Positions 1-9,326 of a DNA stretch of 64,000 nucleotides are shown piece by piece. Numbering within the stretch: the stretch's first letter is position 1; each line of letters opens with the position of its first letter. Source of the DNA: Niastella populi (GTDB lineage Bacteria; Bacteroidota; Bacteroidia; Chitinophagales; Chitinophagaceae); NCBI RefSeq assembly GCF_002078015.1, contig NZ_LWBP01000067.1, positions 1 to 64,000 of the forward strand, given 5' to 3'. Below the pieces are notes generated by a model. It had not been told where the DNA came from. It ran no database searches and saw only the letters and a list, made by a program, of their open reading frames with translations. Both the position numbers and the translations under genes were made by a program.

Positions 1-137
1 TGTATCCTATGTCATGCTATTTATCACTTAAAAACTAAGAAATTATTGCAGCACGAGTTCAAAGATGGAGAATAACTGTTCAACTTTGATTTATAAGTGC
101 GTAAATACGGAAACTGTGCCGACAAAAAATTAAAAGA

Positions 138-169
138 GCCTTCAGGTTCAAACACCTGAAGGCCCTTTT
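138..169 (-). terminator. Intrinsic terminator-like hairpin, probably bidirectional
   Basis: Ten-base arms GCCTTCAGGT (138-147) and ACCTGAAGGC (154-163) pair perfectly around a six-base loop. On the minus strand the stem is followed by a T-rich run, and on the plus strand by CCTTTT. It lies just downstream of the decayed esterase tail, so it probably once ended that gene. It could also end a plus-strand gene to the left of the window. Confidence 0.6.
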
Positions 170-191
170 CCATCAAACTATTAGTTACGTA

Positions 192-341
192 TTATCTAAA
201 TAACCTTGGCGCAAAATCATTGAGCGCCCTGCGCCAGGTGAGCCATTCATGGGCAGTATCTGGTGACTCATGATACACCAGATTTTTGATGCCATGATTT
301 CTGCAGTGCCAATGCTGATAAACAACAGTTTCATCTTTTTG
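192..341 (-). pseudogene. Decayed C-terminal fragment of a PF00756-like esterase
   Basis: Minus-strand reading of this stretch gives about 50 codons ending in TAA at 192-194 and bounded upstream by an in-frame TAA at 342-344. The reading contains GIKNLVYHESPDTAHEWLTW followed by RRALNDFAPRLFR. From family knowledge, this resembles the extreme C-terminus of bacterial putative esterases (enterochelin/feruloyl-esterase-like alpha/beta hydrolases), where the His of TAHEW would be the catalytic His. The nucleophile Ser and the rest of the fold are absent and no start codon fits, so this is a relic and not a small gene. The intact terminator hairpin just downstream supports a former gene here. Nothing else was recognised in positions 1-470. 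Confidence 0.6.
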
Positions 342-474
342 TTAAGGGCACCTCCAGAAGCTACAAGTGTAGAAAACGCAGCATGGTTAAGCGAAATTTA
401 CAGTTGAGGTACAAAGATCGATAAAGGCATGTTTCGTTTATATAATTTTTTGAATAGGGCTTAGGCAATTTCAT

Positions 475-501
475 CAAAAAACCCGCTCTAAAAGCGGGTT
501 T
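475..501 (-). terminator. Intrinsic terminator of tRNA-Arg
   Basis: On the minus strand AAACCCGCT and AGCGGGTTT form a nine-pair stem with a short loop, followed at once by a run of Ts. It lies about 12 bases beyond the 3' end of the tRNA, which fits termination of a single-gene tRNA transcript. Confidence 0.75.
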
Positions 502-513
502 CAATACTGCAAG

Positions 514-587
514 TGAACCGGATTGGATTCGAACCAATGACCTGCTGCTTAGAAGGCAGCTGCTCTATCCAACTGAGCTACCGGTCC
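514..587 (-). tRNA. tRNA-Arg (anticodon TCT)
   Basis: The minus strand folds into a full cloverleaf of 74 bases. The acceptor stem GGACCGG pairs with CCGGTTC with one G-T wobble. The D arm contains GCTCAGTTGGATAGAGC, the anticodon stem GCTGC/GCAGC encloses the loop CTTCTAA with anticodon TCT, and the T arm carries GGTTCGAATCC. The discriminator base is A and the 3' CCA is not encoded, so CCA must be added after transcription. It reads AGA codons. It is a single gene with its own terminator and sits downstream of the SusCD/ASPIC operon on the same strand. Confidence 0.95.
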
Positions 588-643
588 TTCCGTTTTTGAG
601 TTGTATTCTTCCTTTCAAAAGCTTACAAACCAAAAACAGTCTG

Positions 644-661
644 CCCCGACTTTCATCGGGG
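644..661 (-). terminator. Hairpin between the ASPIC lipoprotein gene and the tRNA
   Basis: CCCCGA and TCGGGG pair around a six-base loop. On the minus strand the stem is followed eight bases later by TTTTTGG, so it could end the upstream sus operon. A -7-like box lies just upstream at 665-672, so the hairpin might instead form the 5' end of the tRNA precursor. The stem sequence resembles the hairpins in the dispersed element at 46812 and 52309. Confidence 0.45.
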
Positions 662-664
662 ACG

Positions 665-672
665 CAAAAATA
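665..672 (-). promoter_or_regulatory. Candidate -7 box (TATTTTTG) for tRNA-Arg
   Basis: The minus strand reads TATTTTTG, which matches the Bacteroidota -7 consensus TAnnTTTG. The same CCTATTTTTGC string occurs upstream of the LptD-like gene at 16246-16253. No convincing -33 box is visible at the usual distance, so the call rests on the -7 match and on position. Confidence 0.4.
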
Positions 673-708
673 GGTTTTTTATCGATAAATTTCCCTATCC
701 CGGGCAAA

Positions 709-3700
709 CTATTTCATTGAATTGACTCCCATAACCTTCAGTGAATCATTATTTATCGCAATTATTACCATTTTCCGGCCCTTCCCCCCTCCAACCAGCG
801 CCATGTCTTTCACATCGCCACGCACCACAAAACCGCTTTGCGCAGGGGGAACCGCCATAAAATTCTTATGCGCTATCCCCTTCAAAAAACACCCGTACGA
901 GGCATCGTACCGCCCCGTCATGACCTCATTCTGGTACTCATTCCCCGCCAGCAACAGGTCGGTTACCCCATCGCCGTCAAGGTCGTCGCAAAGGATGGCG
1001 TTCACCGGCGCAAATTGCGCCTCCCGGGGAAGCACGTGCAGCCTGAACCGGCCGCCGCCCAGGTTCTCGAGCCAGCAACTGCGCGTTTCAGTGCAGGTGT
1101 AGTGACGCAGATCGTTCTTCGGCTGGTCTCTAAAAATATCGTCAAACGTGGCCCCCGCATAATCGGCATGGTGCAGGAACTGCTTTTTGATGGCCGGCAC
1201 CTGGTCGGCAAACTGCCGACGGTTGATGCCGGGATATAAACGCTTAACTCCGGTTTTATCTTTTATATAGTAAAAAGGTATCGGGTCAATGCTGCCGTTA
1301 CCATCGAGGTCTGCAGCATACAACTCCATAGGCGTAGAGTCGCTTACCTGGTAATCGCAATTGGAACCCAAATTGCCGGCAACAAGGTCTGTATCGCCAT
1401 CATTATCGATATCGGCCGCGGCCAGGCTTCGCCACATACCTGTTACACCGGCCACTCCTGCTGCCTGTGTTACCTCGCGCAGTCGCCCGCGTTCATTCTT
1501 AAAGAAACGAATGGCCATCCACTCCCCTGCTATCACCAGGTCTGGTTGATGATCGTTATCGAGGTCAGTCCACACCGCCGACGTTACCATGCCGGGCTGC
1601 ACCAGCTCCTTACATACACCAGCCGTTACGTCGGTAAATACGCCTTTGTCGTTTCGTAACACATAGCTTCGCCCGGACAAAGGATAATGTCGTGTAACGC
1701 GGCTGCCGATAAACAGGTCGGCCTGGCCATCGCCATCATAATCGCCTGTTGCCACGCAACCGGCAATAATACGGATGTTGGCCGGAATGGCGTTCGCCTG
1801 CAGTCGGAAATGTCCCTTTCCGTCGTTCATGTACAACCGGGGCTTATTATACGCCGAGGTGTCTTCAAACTGAATGTTTCCGCCTGTTACCAGCAGGTCG
1901 GGGTAACCATCGCCATTTGCATCAAAGAAAATGCAATCCTGGTCCTCTTCCATTTTTATACTGTCGGTGAGCGAAACGCCGGTGAACTGTCCGTTCTTTT
2001 GCTGCAGGAAAAACCGGCCGCTGAAGTTAAAAGCACCGCCGACGAAGACATCAGTGAGCCCATCCTTATTTACGTCGGCGGTGGCTATATATGGACCCAA
2101 CTGCGAAAATTTCTGCGGTAACAGGCGTTGTACCGCAAAGTCGTTATAATTACTTTCCACATGCCGGTAGGCCATGCGGGCTGCATTCGTAATGTCTGAA
2201 AAAACAGCCGGTTGGTTACTCGTGGTATACCCCGGCCACGCTCCCGCCGGCTGTTGATCTATAACCAATAGCGAATCCACCGCCACCTCCCGTAACACCT
2301 GCCAGGTATCATCGGGCCAGATGGTTACAATGGAATCGATATGCGTATGCTGCCCCAAACCGAAGACCAGTCTCGTATCTACCGATGAGAAATAACCGCG
2401 TACGGGGTTCTGCTCCTGCACCTGTACCTGTGAACCGGTGTACACTTTTACTTTCGCCCCGAATGCCGCATGGTTCGCCCCCTTTCCTTTCAACTCAATT
2501 CGTATTGAATGCTGTTTTACAGGTTTGCCTTTCTCATTGGTGTTATTGATAAGTACGTATGCTTCTTTATTGATGTTATTCACTACCATGTCCAAATCGC
2601 CGTCGTTATCGAGATCGGCATATGCCGCGCCGTTCGACATCGACACCTCATCAACCCCGGCCTGTGCAGAAACATCGGTGAAGGTGTAATTGCCATTGTT
2701 CCTGTACAGGTAATTGCCAAGCGCTACATGATGCAGGGATGCCAGCTTATCGTTAATTAGTTTCCGCTGTTGTTTCAGATCGCTTACTCTTCCCATTACG
2801 GTTGAGCTGAACTCGAGGAAATCGGCATTGATAAAATCGCGGCCAATGCCATTGGTAATATGCATATCCTTCCAGCCGTCATTATCGAAATCGGCCATCA
2901 GTACGCTCCAGCTCCAGTCGGTATTGGCGATGCCGGCGAGCTGCCCTATTTCGCTGAAGAAGGGAATAGCGGTATCGCCACCCGCTGCAATGCCATTGTT
3001 CAACTGCAACATATTGCGCATATACTCCGGCTCATAACCAAACGATCTTTCCGCCTGGTACCGCTCATAGTTCATTACCGACCATGTGAGTTTGCGCCGC
3101 TCATTGTGCTCGGGCATCATATCGAGGGTTACCACATCGGGCCAGCCGTCATTGTTCACATCCGCCGCATCGGCACCCATGCTTGAATAACTCTGATGTT
3201 GTACCGCTTTCGCAATACAATTGGTGAACGTACCATTGCGGTTGTTCAGCCACATTACATCGTTCGTTAAAAAATCATTGGCAACATATATGTCGGGCCA
3301 GTTGTCGTTATTGAGATCGCTTACCACCACGCCTAACCCATACCCATCTTCTTTGATATTGGCCGCCAGCGTTACATCGGTGAACACGGGATGGCGGGCC
3401 TCCCCCTTACCCCCGCCGGCGGCAGGTATAAAACCATCGTTCCTATATAATTTGTCATTTGCGTATGACCTGCCGGTTGAGTCGCGCGGATAAATGGTAT
3501 TGGCATTGCCCGCGCTCAGCAGGTAATTCGCGAGGTACATATCGAGGTCGCCATCCTTATCGTAATCGAAGAACGCGGCCTGGGTTGAATAACTGGTATC
3601 AGCCAGTCCATACTCCGCAGCCGATTCTTTGAATGTAAGATCATGCTGGTTGATGAATAACAGGTTGGCGGCACGCTCGAGCAAATTTTTGCCGAATACA

Positions 3701-4107
3701 CAAACGTAAATATCGTCGTACCCGTCGTTATTGATATCTACAATGCTTACGCCCGTAGCCCAGCCGGTAGTACCGCAGCCGGCTTTGGCGGTTATGTCGT
3801 TGAACCGGTTACCCCCCTGGTTCACATACAGTGCCGAGCTTACCTGGTTACCGGTAAAATAAATGTCCTTTAACCCGTCGTTATTGAAATCGCCAATGCC
3901 TACCCCGCCGCCCATGTAACCAAACTCATTGATAAAGGAATGCGTGCTGTCGGTTTCGTTCACCCGGTTGTTGAAATGTATATTGGTTATCTTCGAGGGC
4001 AGGGAACTGAAAAGCGTGTCTTTTTTTTCCGTAGTACAAGCCACCAGCAAAAAGAGCACGGCCAGTACCGGTAAACGTAAATGACAGCACGCTGACGATG
4101 AGACCAT
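709..4107 (-). CDS. FG-GAP/VCBS-repeat lipoprotein with ASPIC/UnbV domain
   Basis: Encodes 1132 residues. The N-terminus is a lipoprotein signal with lipobox LVAC, Cys24 being the predicted lipidated residue, so the protein is probably anchored in the outer membrane. Two blocks of FG-GAP/VCBS repeats follow, at about 65-540 and 680-1110. They carry many DxNxDGxxD calcium-loop motifs such as DFNNDGLKDIY and DINNDGYDDIYV, and suggest beta-propellers. Between them, at about 545-630, is an ASPIC/UnbV-like segment containing GAKVKVYTG and VRGYFSSVD. It is the last gene of a minus-strand operon after SusC and SusD, 69 bases from SusD. Family members often accompany SusCD pairs; a role in surface substrate binding is inferred. 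No enzymatic motif was seen. Confidence 0.85.
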   Translation of the reverse strand: MVSSSACCHLRLPVLAVLFLLVACTTEKKDTLFSSLPSKITNIHFNNRVNETDSTHSFINEFGYMGGGVGIGDFNNDGLKDIYFTGNQVSSALYVNQGGNRFNDITAKAGCGTTGWATGVSIVDINNDGYDDIYVCVFGKNLLERAANLLFINQHDLTFKESAAEYGLADTSYSTQAAFFDYDKDGDLDMYLANYLLSAGNANTIYPRDSTGRSYANDKLYRNDGFIPAAGGGKGEARHPVFTDVTLAANIKEDGYGLGVVVSDLNNDNWPDIYVANDFLTNDVMWLNNRNGTFTNCIAKAVQHQSYSSMGADAADVNNDGWPDVVTLDMMPEHNERRKLTWSVMNYERYQAERSFGYEPEYMRNMLQLNNGIAAGGDTAIPFFSEIGQLAGIANTDWSWSVLMADFDNDGWKDMHITNGIGRDFINADFLEFSSTVMGRVSDLKQQRKLINDKLASLHHVALGNYLYRNNGNYTFTDVSAQAGVDEVSMSNGAAYADLDNDGDLDMVVNNINKEAYVLINNTNEKGKPVKQHSIRIELKGKGANHAAFGAKVKVYTGSQVQVQEQNPVRGYFSSVDTRLVFGLGQHTHIDSIVTIWPDDTWQVLREVAVDSLLVIDQQPAGAWPGYTTSNQPAVFSDITNAARMAYRHVESNYNDFAVQRLLPQKFSQLGPYIATADVNKDGLTDVFVGGAFNFSGRFFLQQKNGQFTGVSLTDSIKMEEDQDCIFFDANGDGYPDLLVTGGNIQFEDTSAYNKPRLYMNDGKGHFRLQANAIPANIRIIAGCVATGDYDGDGQADLFIGSRVTRHYPLSGRSYVLRNDKGVFTDVTAGVCKELVQPGMVTSAVWTDLDNDHQPDLVIAGEWMAIRFFKNERGRLREVTQAAGVAGVTGMWRSLAAADIDNDGDTDLVAGNLGSNCDYQVSDSTPMELYAADLDGNGSIDPIPFYYIKDKTGVKRLYPGINRRQFADQVPAIKKQFLHHADYAGATFDDIFRDQPKNDLRHYTCTETRSCWLENLGGGRFRLHVLPREAQFAPVNAILCDDLDGDGVTDLLLAGNEYQNEVMTGRYDASYGCFLKGIAHKNFMAVPPAQSGFVVRGDVKDMALVGGGKGRKMVIIAINNDSLKVMGVNSMK

Positions 4108-4135
4108 AGCCTGTTGTTAGTTTGAAAATCGTGTA

Positions 4136-4166
4136 GATGTGCCACACTTTGAAAGTGTGGCACATC
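4136..4166. repeat. Perfect 15-bp palindrome between susD and the ASPIC gene
   Basis: Arms GATGTGCCACACTTT and AAAGTGTGGCACATC are perfect reverse complements separated by one base. The element fills most of the 69-base gap between two genes of one operon. No T-tract follows on the minus strand, so it is not a classical terminator. A processing or mRNA-stability hairpin, or a REP-like repeat, is more likely. A 12-base piece (AAAGTGTGGCAC) recurs near 51510. Confidence 0.75.
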
Positions 4167-4176
4167 TTACTATTGA

Positions 4177-5745
4177 CTAATACCCTCCGTTTTGTTTATT
4201 GATGCCGCCTGCTGCCAGTTGCGGATTGTTATCTATTTCCTGTTGCGGAATGGGTAACAATTCATCGCGGTTGGGCCTGAAATACGAAATTGGTTCGGTG
4301 GTAAAATATCCTTTTTTGCGCCAGCGCAGGATATCACGGTTGCGAATTTCTTCCCCACCCAGTTCTACGGTTTTTTCGTGCATGATAGCCTGTTGGATCT
4401 GTGCCTTGTTGCCCACAGGATACTGCGTAGTGGGGTAATGCGGCATCATTACCGAAGGCCGGTCGCGCACCTCATTCAGATAATCTATAGCGGCGCCGGG
4501 ATTGTTCAGTTCGTTCTCACATTCGGCCAGCATCAGCAGCACTTCGGCGTAACGGATAATGCGTTGATTGATGCCGCCGCCCGCGCGATCGCCGCCTTTG
4601 CCATGTTTATAAATAAGCATGAATTTGCGCCAGCTTACCTTTTTATTTACACCGTAAACGGTAGAGATGGCATTGTTCTGATCGGCATCGGTAAGCACGG
4701 AGTTACCATTGTTATACGTATCGCCGCTTTCATATACCGACATTTTATAACGCGGGTCGGTTTTGGCGTGGCCCTGAGATGTATATTCAAATTCTTCGAG
4801 GTATCTGTTAGAGGGAACCAGGTTACGCCACGCAATAGGTGAATATTCCTGGTTGCGTACAGTGCCCTGGGGCTGGCTGGGATCGTCGCCGGTATACCCC
4901 CAGTTGAACTGGTTGGGCGCCGTTTCAAAGAATACCGCTTCAAATATTGATTCCGGATTAAACTCGGTTTCTTCAAGGAAATTGTCGAGGTAATTGGCAA
5001 CGAGCGAATACTGGTTCGAATTTTTTACTTTCAGCAGCGCGGTACGGGCAGCGCCGTAATCGCCTTTTTGCATTTGTACGCGGCCCAGCATTGCATTGGC
5101 AGCGCCGCTGGTAGCACGGCCGCGATCGGCAGCATCATACACTGGTGGTAATACGGCAGCGGCTTCCTCCAGGTCTTTAATGATCTGTGCATACACCGCA
5201 TCGGCAGTTGCCCGGGATTGAAACTGGCTCGCCTCGGTTACCGGCTGCAGGTACATAGGCACTGCACCCCATAATGAAACCAGTTCAAAATATGCCCAGC
5301 CGCGAAAGAATTTCGCTTCGGCCACGCACCGGTCGCGCAAGCTGGTATTATCTGTAACCTGCGATGAAAAGAATATAACGGTATTGGCACGGTGAATAAC
5401 GGTGTACGCCCCTTTCCATACATCATTCATTACGGTATTGTCGGGCGTAATGTTCCCTTCCAGTATCTGTCTGCGGGGCAGTTCCAACTGGCTTCCGCCG
5501 GCAGTTACATCGTCGCTGCGCAGATCGTGCAGGAAAAACCATTCACGGGCAATCAGCTGTGCAGAATGGAATATGGAATAGATGGCATTGGTGCCTTTTT
5601 GTAATTCATCGCTGTTTCGGAAATAGGTATCCAGCGTGGGATAGCTGGGATTGGTTTTGTTCAGTTGCTTCTGACAGGCAATGAACATTACTATCGTTAG
5701 TAAAATGGTAAGAACACTGTACCGGTATATATGGTTGCGTTTCAT
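4177..5745 (-). CDS. SusD/RagB family substrate-binding lipoprotein
   Basis: Encodes 522 residues, a usual length for the family. A lipoprotein signal with lipobox FIAC puts the lipidated Cys at 24. The N-terminal half has the helical SusD-like pattern, with FFRGWAYFELVSLWGAVPMY near 145-165, where a conserved early SusD motif lies. The C-terminal half carries QRIIRYAEVLLMLAECENEL and ends with ELLPIPQQEIDNNP, both typical of SusD/RagB. SusD proteins sit on the surface as lids of the paired SusC pore and capture ligand. The gene lies 31 bases after the SusC gene and before the ASPIC lipoprotein gene, so the three are probably co-transcribed. The substrate cannot be deduced. Confidence 0.93.
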   Translation of the reverse strand: MKRNHIYRYSVLTILLTIVMFIACQKQLNKTNPSYPTLDTYFRNSDELQKGTNAIYSIFHSAQLIAREWFFLHDLRSDDVTAGGSQLELPRRQILEGNITPDNTVMNDVWKGAYTVIHRANTVIFFSSQVTDNTSLRDRCVAEAKFFRGWAYFELVSLWGAVPMYLQPVTEASQFQSRATADAVYAQIIKDLEEAAAVLPPVYDAADRGRATSGAANAMLGRVQMQKGDYGAARTALLKVKNSNQYSLVANYLDNFLEETEFNPESIFEAVFFETAPNQFNWGYTGDDPSQPQGTVRNQEYSPIAWRNLVPSNRYLEEFEYTSQGHAKTDPRYKMSVYESGDTYNNGNSVLTDADQNNAISTVYGVNKKVSWRKFMLIYKHGKGGDRAGGGINQRIIRYAEVLLMLAECENELNNPGAAIDYLNEVRDRPSVMMPHYPTTQYPVGNKAQIQQAIMHEKTVELGGEEIRNRDILRWRKKGYFTTEPISYFRPNRDELLPIPQQEIDNNPQLAAGGINKQNGGY

Positions 5746-5776
5746 AATGATCTTTTGTTAATTCATGATGACAATA

Positions 5777-8700
5777 TTAGAAGCCTACCTGCAAACCAAC
5801 GAGGAAGGAACGGGCGGCAGGATACTGCCCATAGTCGATACCGTTGGTAAGTGTGGTGTTTTTAGATCCTATTTCAGGGTCCCAGCCTTTGTATTTTGTA
5901 AACGTTACCAGGTTTTGCGAACCTATATATACACGAAAACTACTGATGGCGTTACGGGTCATCGATTGCAAAAGACTATTGGGAACCGTATACCCGATGG
6001 TGATGTTCTTCAACCGCAGATATGAACCGTTCTCTATCCAGCGGGTGGAAGGCCGCACATTGGTATTGGGATCGCCGCCAATAGCGCGGGGTACATCCGT
6101 ATTGGTATTAGTGGGTGTCCACGCATTCAGTACCGCGGTACCGGAACCGAACAGGCGCGCCATACCCTCGCTTATGATTCGGGCTGCATTGAAGATCTTG
6201 TTGCCCTGTACGCCCTGGAAAAAGATGCTGGCGTCAAAGTTCTTATAATTCGCATTAAAATTGAGCGAATAAGAATAATCGGGCAGATAGTTACCGAGGA
6301 ACATCCGGTCATCGGCAGTAATTTCTCCATCGGGCTTTCCATCGGGACCGCTGATATCACGGAACTTCAGGTCGCCGGGAGCGGTTTTCGTTTCCTGTTT
6401 GGGGCTGTTGTTGATTTCATCCTGCGTTTGGAAAATACCATCTACAACATAGCCGTAGAACGATTGAATGGGGTGCCCGGCCATTGTGCGCGTCATATTA
6501 CCGCCGCCCCCAAAATCCTGGTCGCCGCCCTGATCGATAGTAGCATTGGGGGTATTCATCTTTAACACCTTGTTGTCAATGAAACTGATAAGACCGGTAA
6601 CATCCCATCTGAATTCGCCCTGTTTTTTATTATAACCCAACTGCAGATCGAGCCCGTTGTTTTCCATAGAGCCCACATTAGCCAGCACACCGCCGTTGTT
6701 GAACCCGAATGAACCCGGCGTAGGCACGTTCAACATCAGGTTATCGGTTTTACGACGGTAGTAATCGGCCGACAGGGTAATACGGTTGTTTAACAACCCG
6801 AGGTCAAGTCCGAAGTTCAGCTGTTTTGTTTTTTCCCACTCCAGGTTGGGGTTGCTGATGGCATTGTAAAAAGAGGCATTACCACCTGCAGGCGGCGTGT
6901 TGTTGAATGGATAAGTGGCGCCGTTCTGGGATACCACGGCCTGCCATGGATAGTCGTTGGCCAGTTGCGAATTCGGCAGTTTGCCGAAAATGCCAATTCC
7001 ATTCAAACCGGTTTCTCCCCATCCTACCCTTACTTTCAGTTCGGAGATCTTATCGATCTTTCGCATGAACGATTCCTGGTCAATGCGCCAGCCCAATGAA
7101 GCCGAAGGGAAGTTGGCAAACTTTTTATTGGGCGCCCATACACTTAATCCATCGCGGCGAATGGCAGCGCTTACCAGGTATTTACCGGCAAACTCGTAAT
7201 TCACCCGGCCTACGTAGGAGATCAGCAGGTTCTCACTCTGCGTACTGAAGGCGTTTACGTTGGTTGCGCCAAAAAGCGTTTGGTAATTATTGGTACTTTG
7301 AAAACCGATCATCTGTTCGCCATAGCCGCGCGTGCCCTGTTGTTCGTATACGGCGGTTACTGCCAGGTGATGGTCGCCAAATGTTTTATCGAAGGTCAAC
7401 TGTTCTGTAAACAGCGTGGTGGTTAAACTGGTGCGCACATCTTCGATCCGGGCTTGTGTTTCACCACGGCCTTTGCTATTGAAGATGGGCCTGAACTGGT
7501 GTTGAGTAAGGTTCACATGATCGACCCCGAATGTGCTTCGGAATTTCAGCCAACTGGTAAAATTCACTTCGGCATACACGGTACCCAGCAGTTTGAGGGT
7601 TTTACGATGTGCATCGCCCAGTAACAGCGCATCCATTACAGGATTGGTGGGGTCGGCGCCATCTACACTGTTCTCTGCATCCCTGAAACCACCATTCGTG
7701 GTAGGATCGTACACAGGCAAATAAGGCAATTGCCGTATTACATTTACCAGGCGTGTACGGTTACCGGTTGTATTGTCGTACCGGTTCTTGCTGTAACTCA
7801 TAAACAGGTTCTCGCCAAATGAGAACACCTTACTGATGCGGTGGTCACTGTTGATGCGGAAATTGCCGCGCTCATAATATACGCCCTGGGCAATGCCATC
7901 CTGTTTAAAATACCCGGCAGATGAATAAAAACGCGATACATCGTTACCGCCGCTTACTCCCAGGTTGTGCTGGGTAAGCATACCGGTTTTGAAATACGCA
8001 TCCTGCCAGTCGGTATTCGTTTGTGCATACGTTTGAGTGGCGCCGGCATAAATGGGCTGATTGAAATTATTAGGCTCGAGCCGGGGCGGCGGGTTGCTGC
8101 CTGCATTGCCGTTAAGCGCGCGTTCATACAGCAGGTACTGGTCGGTGTTCAGCAGGTCGATGGTATTCCAGGCTTTTTGGGTACCTATATACGAATCGAG
8201 GCTGACATTGAGTTTACCGGTACGCTTCCCTTTTTTAGTGGTAATAAGGATAACCCCATTGGTAGCGCGGGAACCGTAAATAGCCGCCGCACTGGCGTCT
8301 TTCAATACTTCTACCGATTCTATATCGCGGCTGTCGAAATGCATGAGATTACCGGTAGGAAACCCATCGATCACATACAGGGGATCGCTTGCGAAGTTAA
8401 TAGAGCTTACCCCGCGAATACGCACAATGGGCGACTGACCGGGCTCACCATTATTGGTAACCGTTAAACCAGCCACCCTGCCCTGCAATGCCTGTTCTAC
8501 ACTGGCTACCGGAAGTGCGTTGATGGCTTTGGTGTTCACTGATGCAATGGCGCCCGTCAACGAGCTCCGCCGCTGGGTACCATACCCCACAATGATCACT
8601 TCGTTCATATTGGTTTGTTCGGCCTGCATTTGAATGGTGACATTGCTTTCATCACCAATTTTAACCGCCGACTCCTTATAGCCTACCATAGAGAAAGTAA

Positions 8701-9271
8701 GGGTTTCACCCACTTCGGCCGTAATAACGAAAATGCCTTTTTCGTTGGTGACCGTACCCCGGTTGGTGCCACGCACCAATACGGAAACGCCGTTCAGCGG
8801 CTCACCGGTTTCGTTTAAAACCTTACCTGTGATGGTTTTGGCAGGTGATTCTTCCTCCAGTAAAAATTTGCGGGGATCGTCGTTGATGAACATGGCCAGG
8901 TTATACGCCTCGCCTTTTTTCATGAGCACGATCTGGTTGCCCGATACGAAATACAGCACGTTCAGCGGCGTCAGTAAAATTTCAAGCACTTCACCAAGCC
9001 GCTGGTTGCGGGCAGCAACAGATATTTTCTGGCGAACCGGAATGCGCTGGGAACTGTACACGAATTTTATATCGGCCAGCCGGCTGATCTCATTCAGCAC
9101 CGTTTTCATTTCCTTATTGTCTGCGATCAGGTTAATGCGCTGATTCAGAACTTCCTGTCCGTGTACCGGACGGGCATACATTATACCGGATAAGCCGGTG
9201 ATCAATAATAATGGCAGCAATCCTAATCTCATAAACCGGTAGATTAACTGGTTAACGAGTACTTTTTTCAT
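5777..9271 (-). CDS. SusC/RagA TonB-dependent transporter with STN signalling domain
   Basis: Encodes 1164 residues. A signal region (about 1-38) is followed by a secretin/TonB N-terminal STN domain (about 50-110; MKTVLNEISRLADIKFVYSS), a carboxypeptidase-regulatory-like domain (about 146-225; GEPLNGVSVLVRGTNRG), a plug with the SusC hallmark VIIVGYGTQRRSSLTGAI (about 235-340), and a large beta-barrel ending in Phe. It imports a ligand delivered by SusD, driven by TonB. The STN domain is absent from the other two SusC proteins in this window. It is the part that contacts a FecR-type anti-sigma factor, which fits the FecR and ECF sigma genes just upstream. Expression is probably ligand-induced through that pair. 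A 399-base leader precedes it. Confidence 0.95.
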   Translation of the reverse strand: MKKVLVNQLIYRFMRLGLLPLLLITGLSGIMYARPVHGQEVLNQRINLIADNKEMKTVLNEISRLADIKFVYSSQRIPVRQKISVAARNQRLGEVLEILLTPLNVLYFVSGNQIVLMKKGEAYNLAMFINDDPRKFLLEEESPAKTITGKVLNETGEPLNGVSVLVRGTNRGTVTNEKGIFVITAEVGETLTFSMVGYKESAVKIGDESNVTIQMQAEQTNMNEVIIVGYGTQRRSSLTGAIASVNTKAINALPVASVEQALQGRVAGLTVTNNGEPGQSPIVRIRGVSSINFASDPLYVIDGFPTGNLMHFDSRDIESVEVLKDASAAAIYGSRATNGVILITTKKGKRTGKLNVSLDSYIGTQKAWNTIDLLNTDQYLLYERALNGNAGSNPPPRLEPNNFNQPIYAGATQTYAQTNTDWQDAYFKTGMLTQHNLGVSGGNDVSRFYSSAGYFKQDGIAQGVYYERGNFRINSDHRISKVFSFGENLFMSYSKNRYDNTTGNRTRLVNVIRQLPYLPVYDPTTNGGFRDAENSVDGADPTNPVMDALLLGDAHRKTLKLLGTVYAEVNFTSWLKFRSTFGVDHVNLTQHQFRPIFNSKGRGETQARIEDVRTSLTTTLFTEQLTFDKTFGDHHLAVTAVYEQQGTRGYGEQMIGFQSTNNYQTLFGATNVNAFSTQSENLLISYVGRVNYEFAGKYLVSAAIRRDGLSVWAPNKKFANFPSASLGWRIDQESFMRKIDKISELKVRVGWGETGLNGIGIFGKLPNSQLANDYPWQAVVSQNGATYPFNNTPPAGGNASFYNAISNPNLEWEKTKQLNFGLDLGLLNNRITLSADYYRRKTDNLMLNVPTPGSFGFNNGGVLANVGSMENNGLDLQLGYNKKQGEFRWDVTGLISFIDNKVLKMNTPNATIDQGGDQDFGGGGNMTRTMAGHPIQSFYGYVVDGIFQTQDEINNSPKQETKTAPGDLKFRDISGPDGKPDGEITADDRMFLGNYLPDYSYSLNFNANYKNFDASIFFQGVQGNKIFNAARIISEGMARLFGSGTAVLNAWTPTNTNTDVPRAIGGDPNTNVRPSTRWIENGSYLRLKNITIGYTVPNSLLQSMTRNAISSFRVYIGSQNLVTFTKYKGWDPEIGSKNTTLTNGIDYGQYPAARSFLVGLQVGF

Positions 9272-9326
9272 AGTTTTGTACTATTAGTTGGTTAAAGCAA
9301 TCAGTTTTAATCAATATTTGTCCCGC

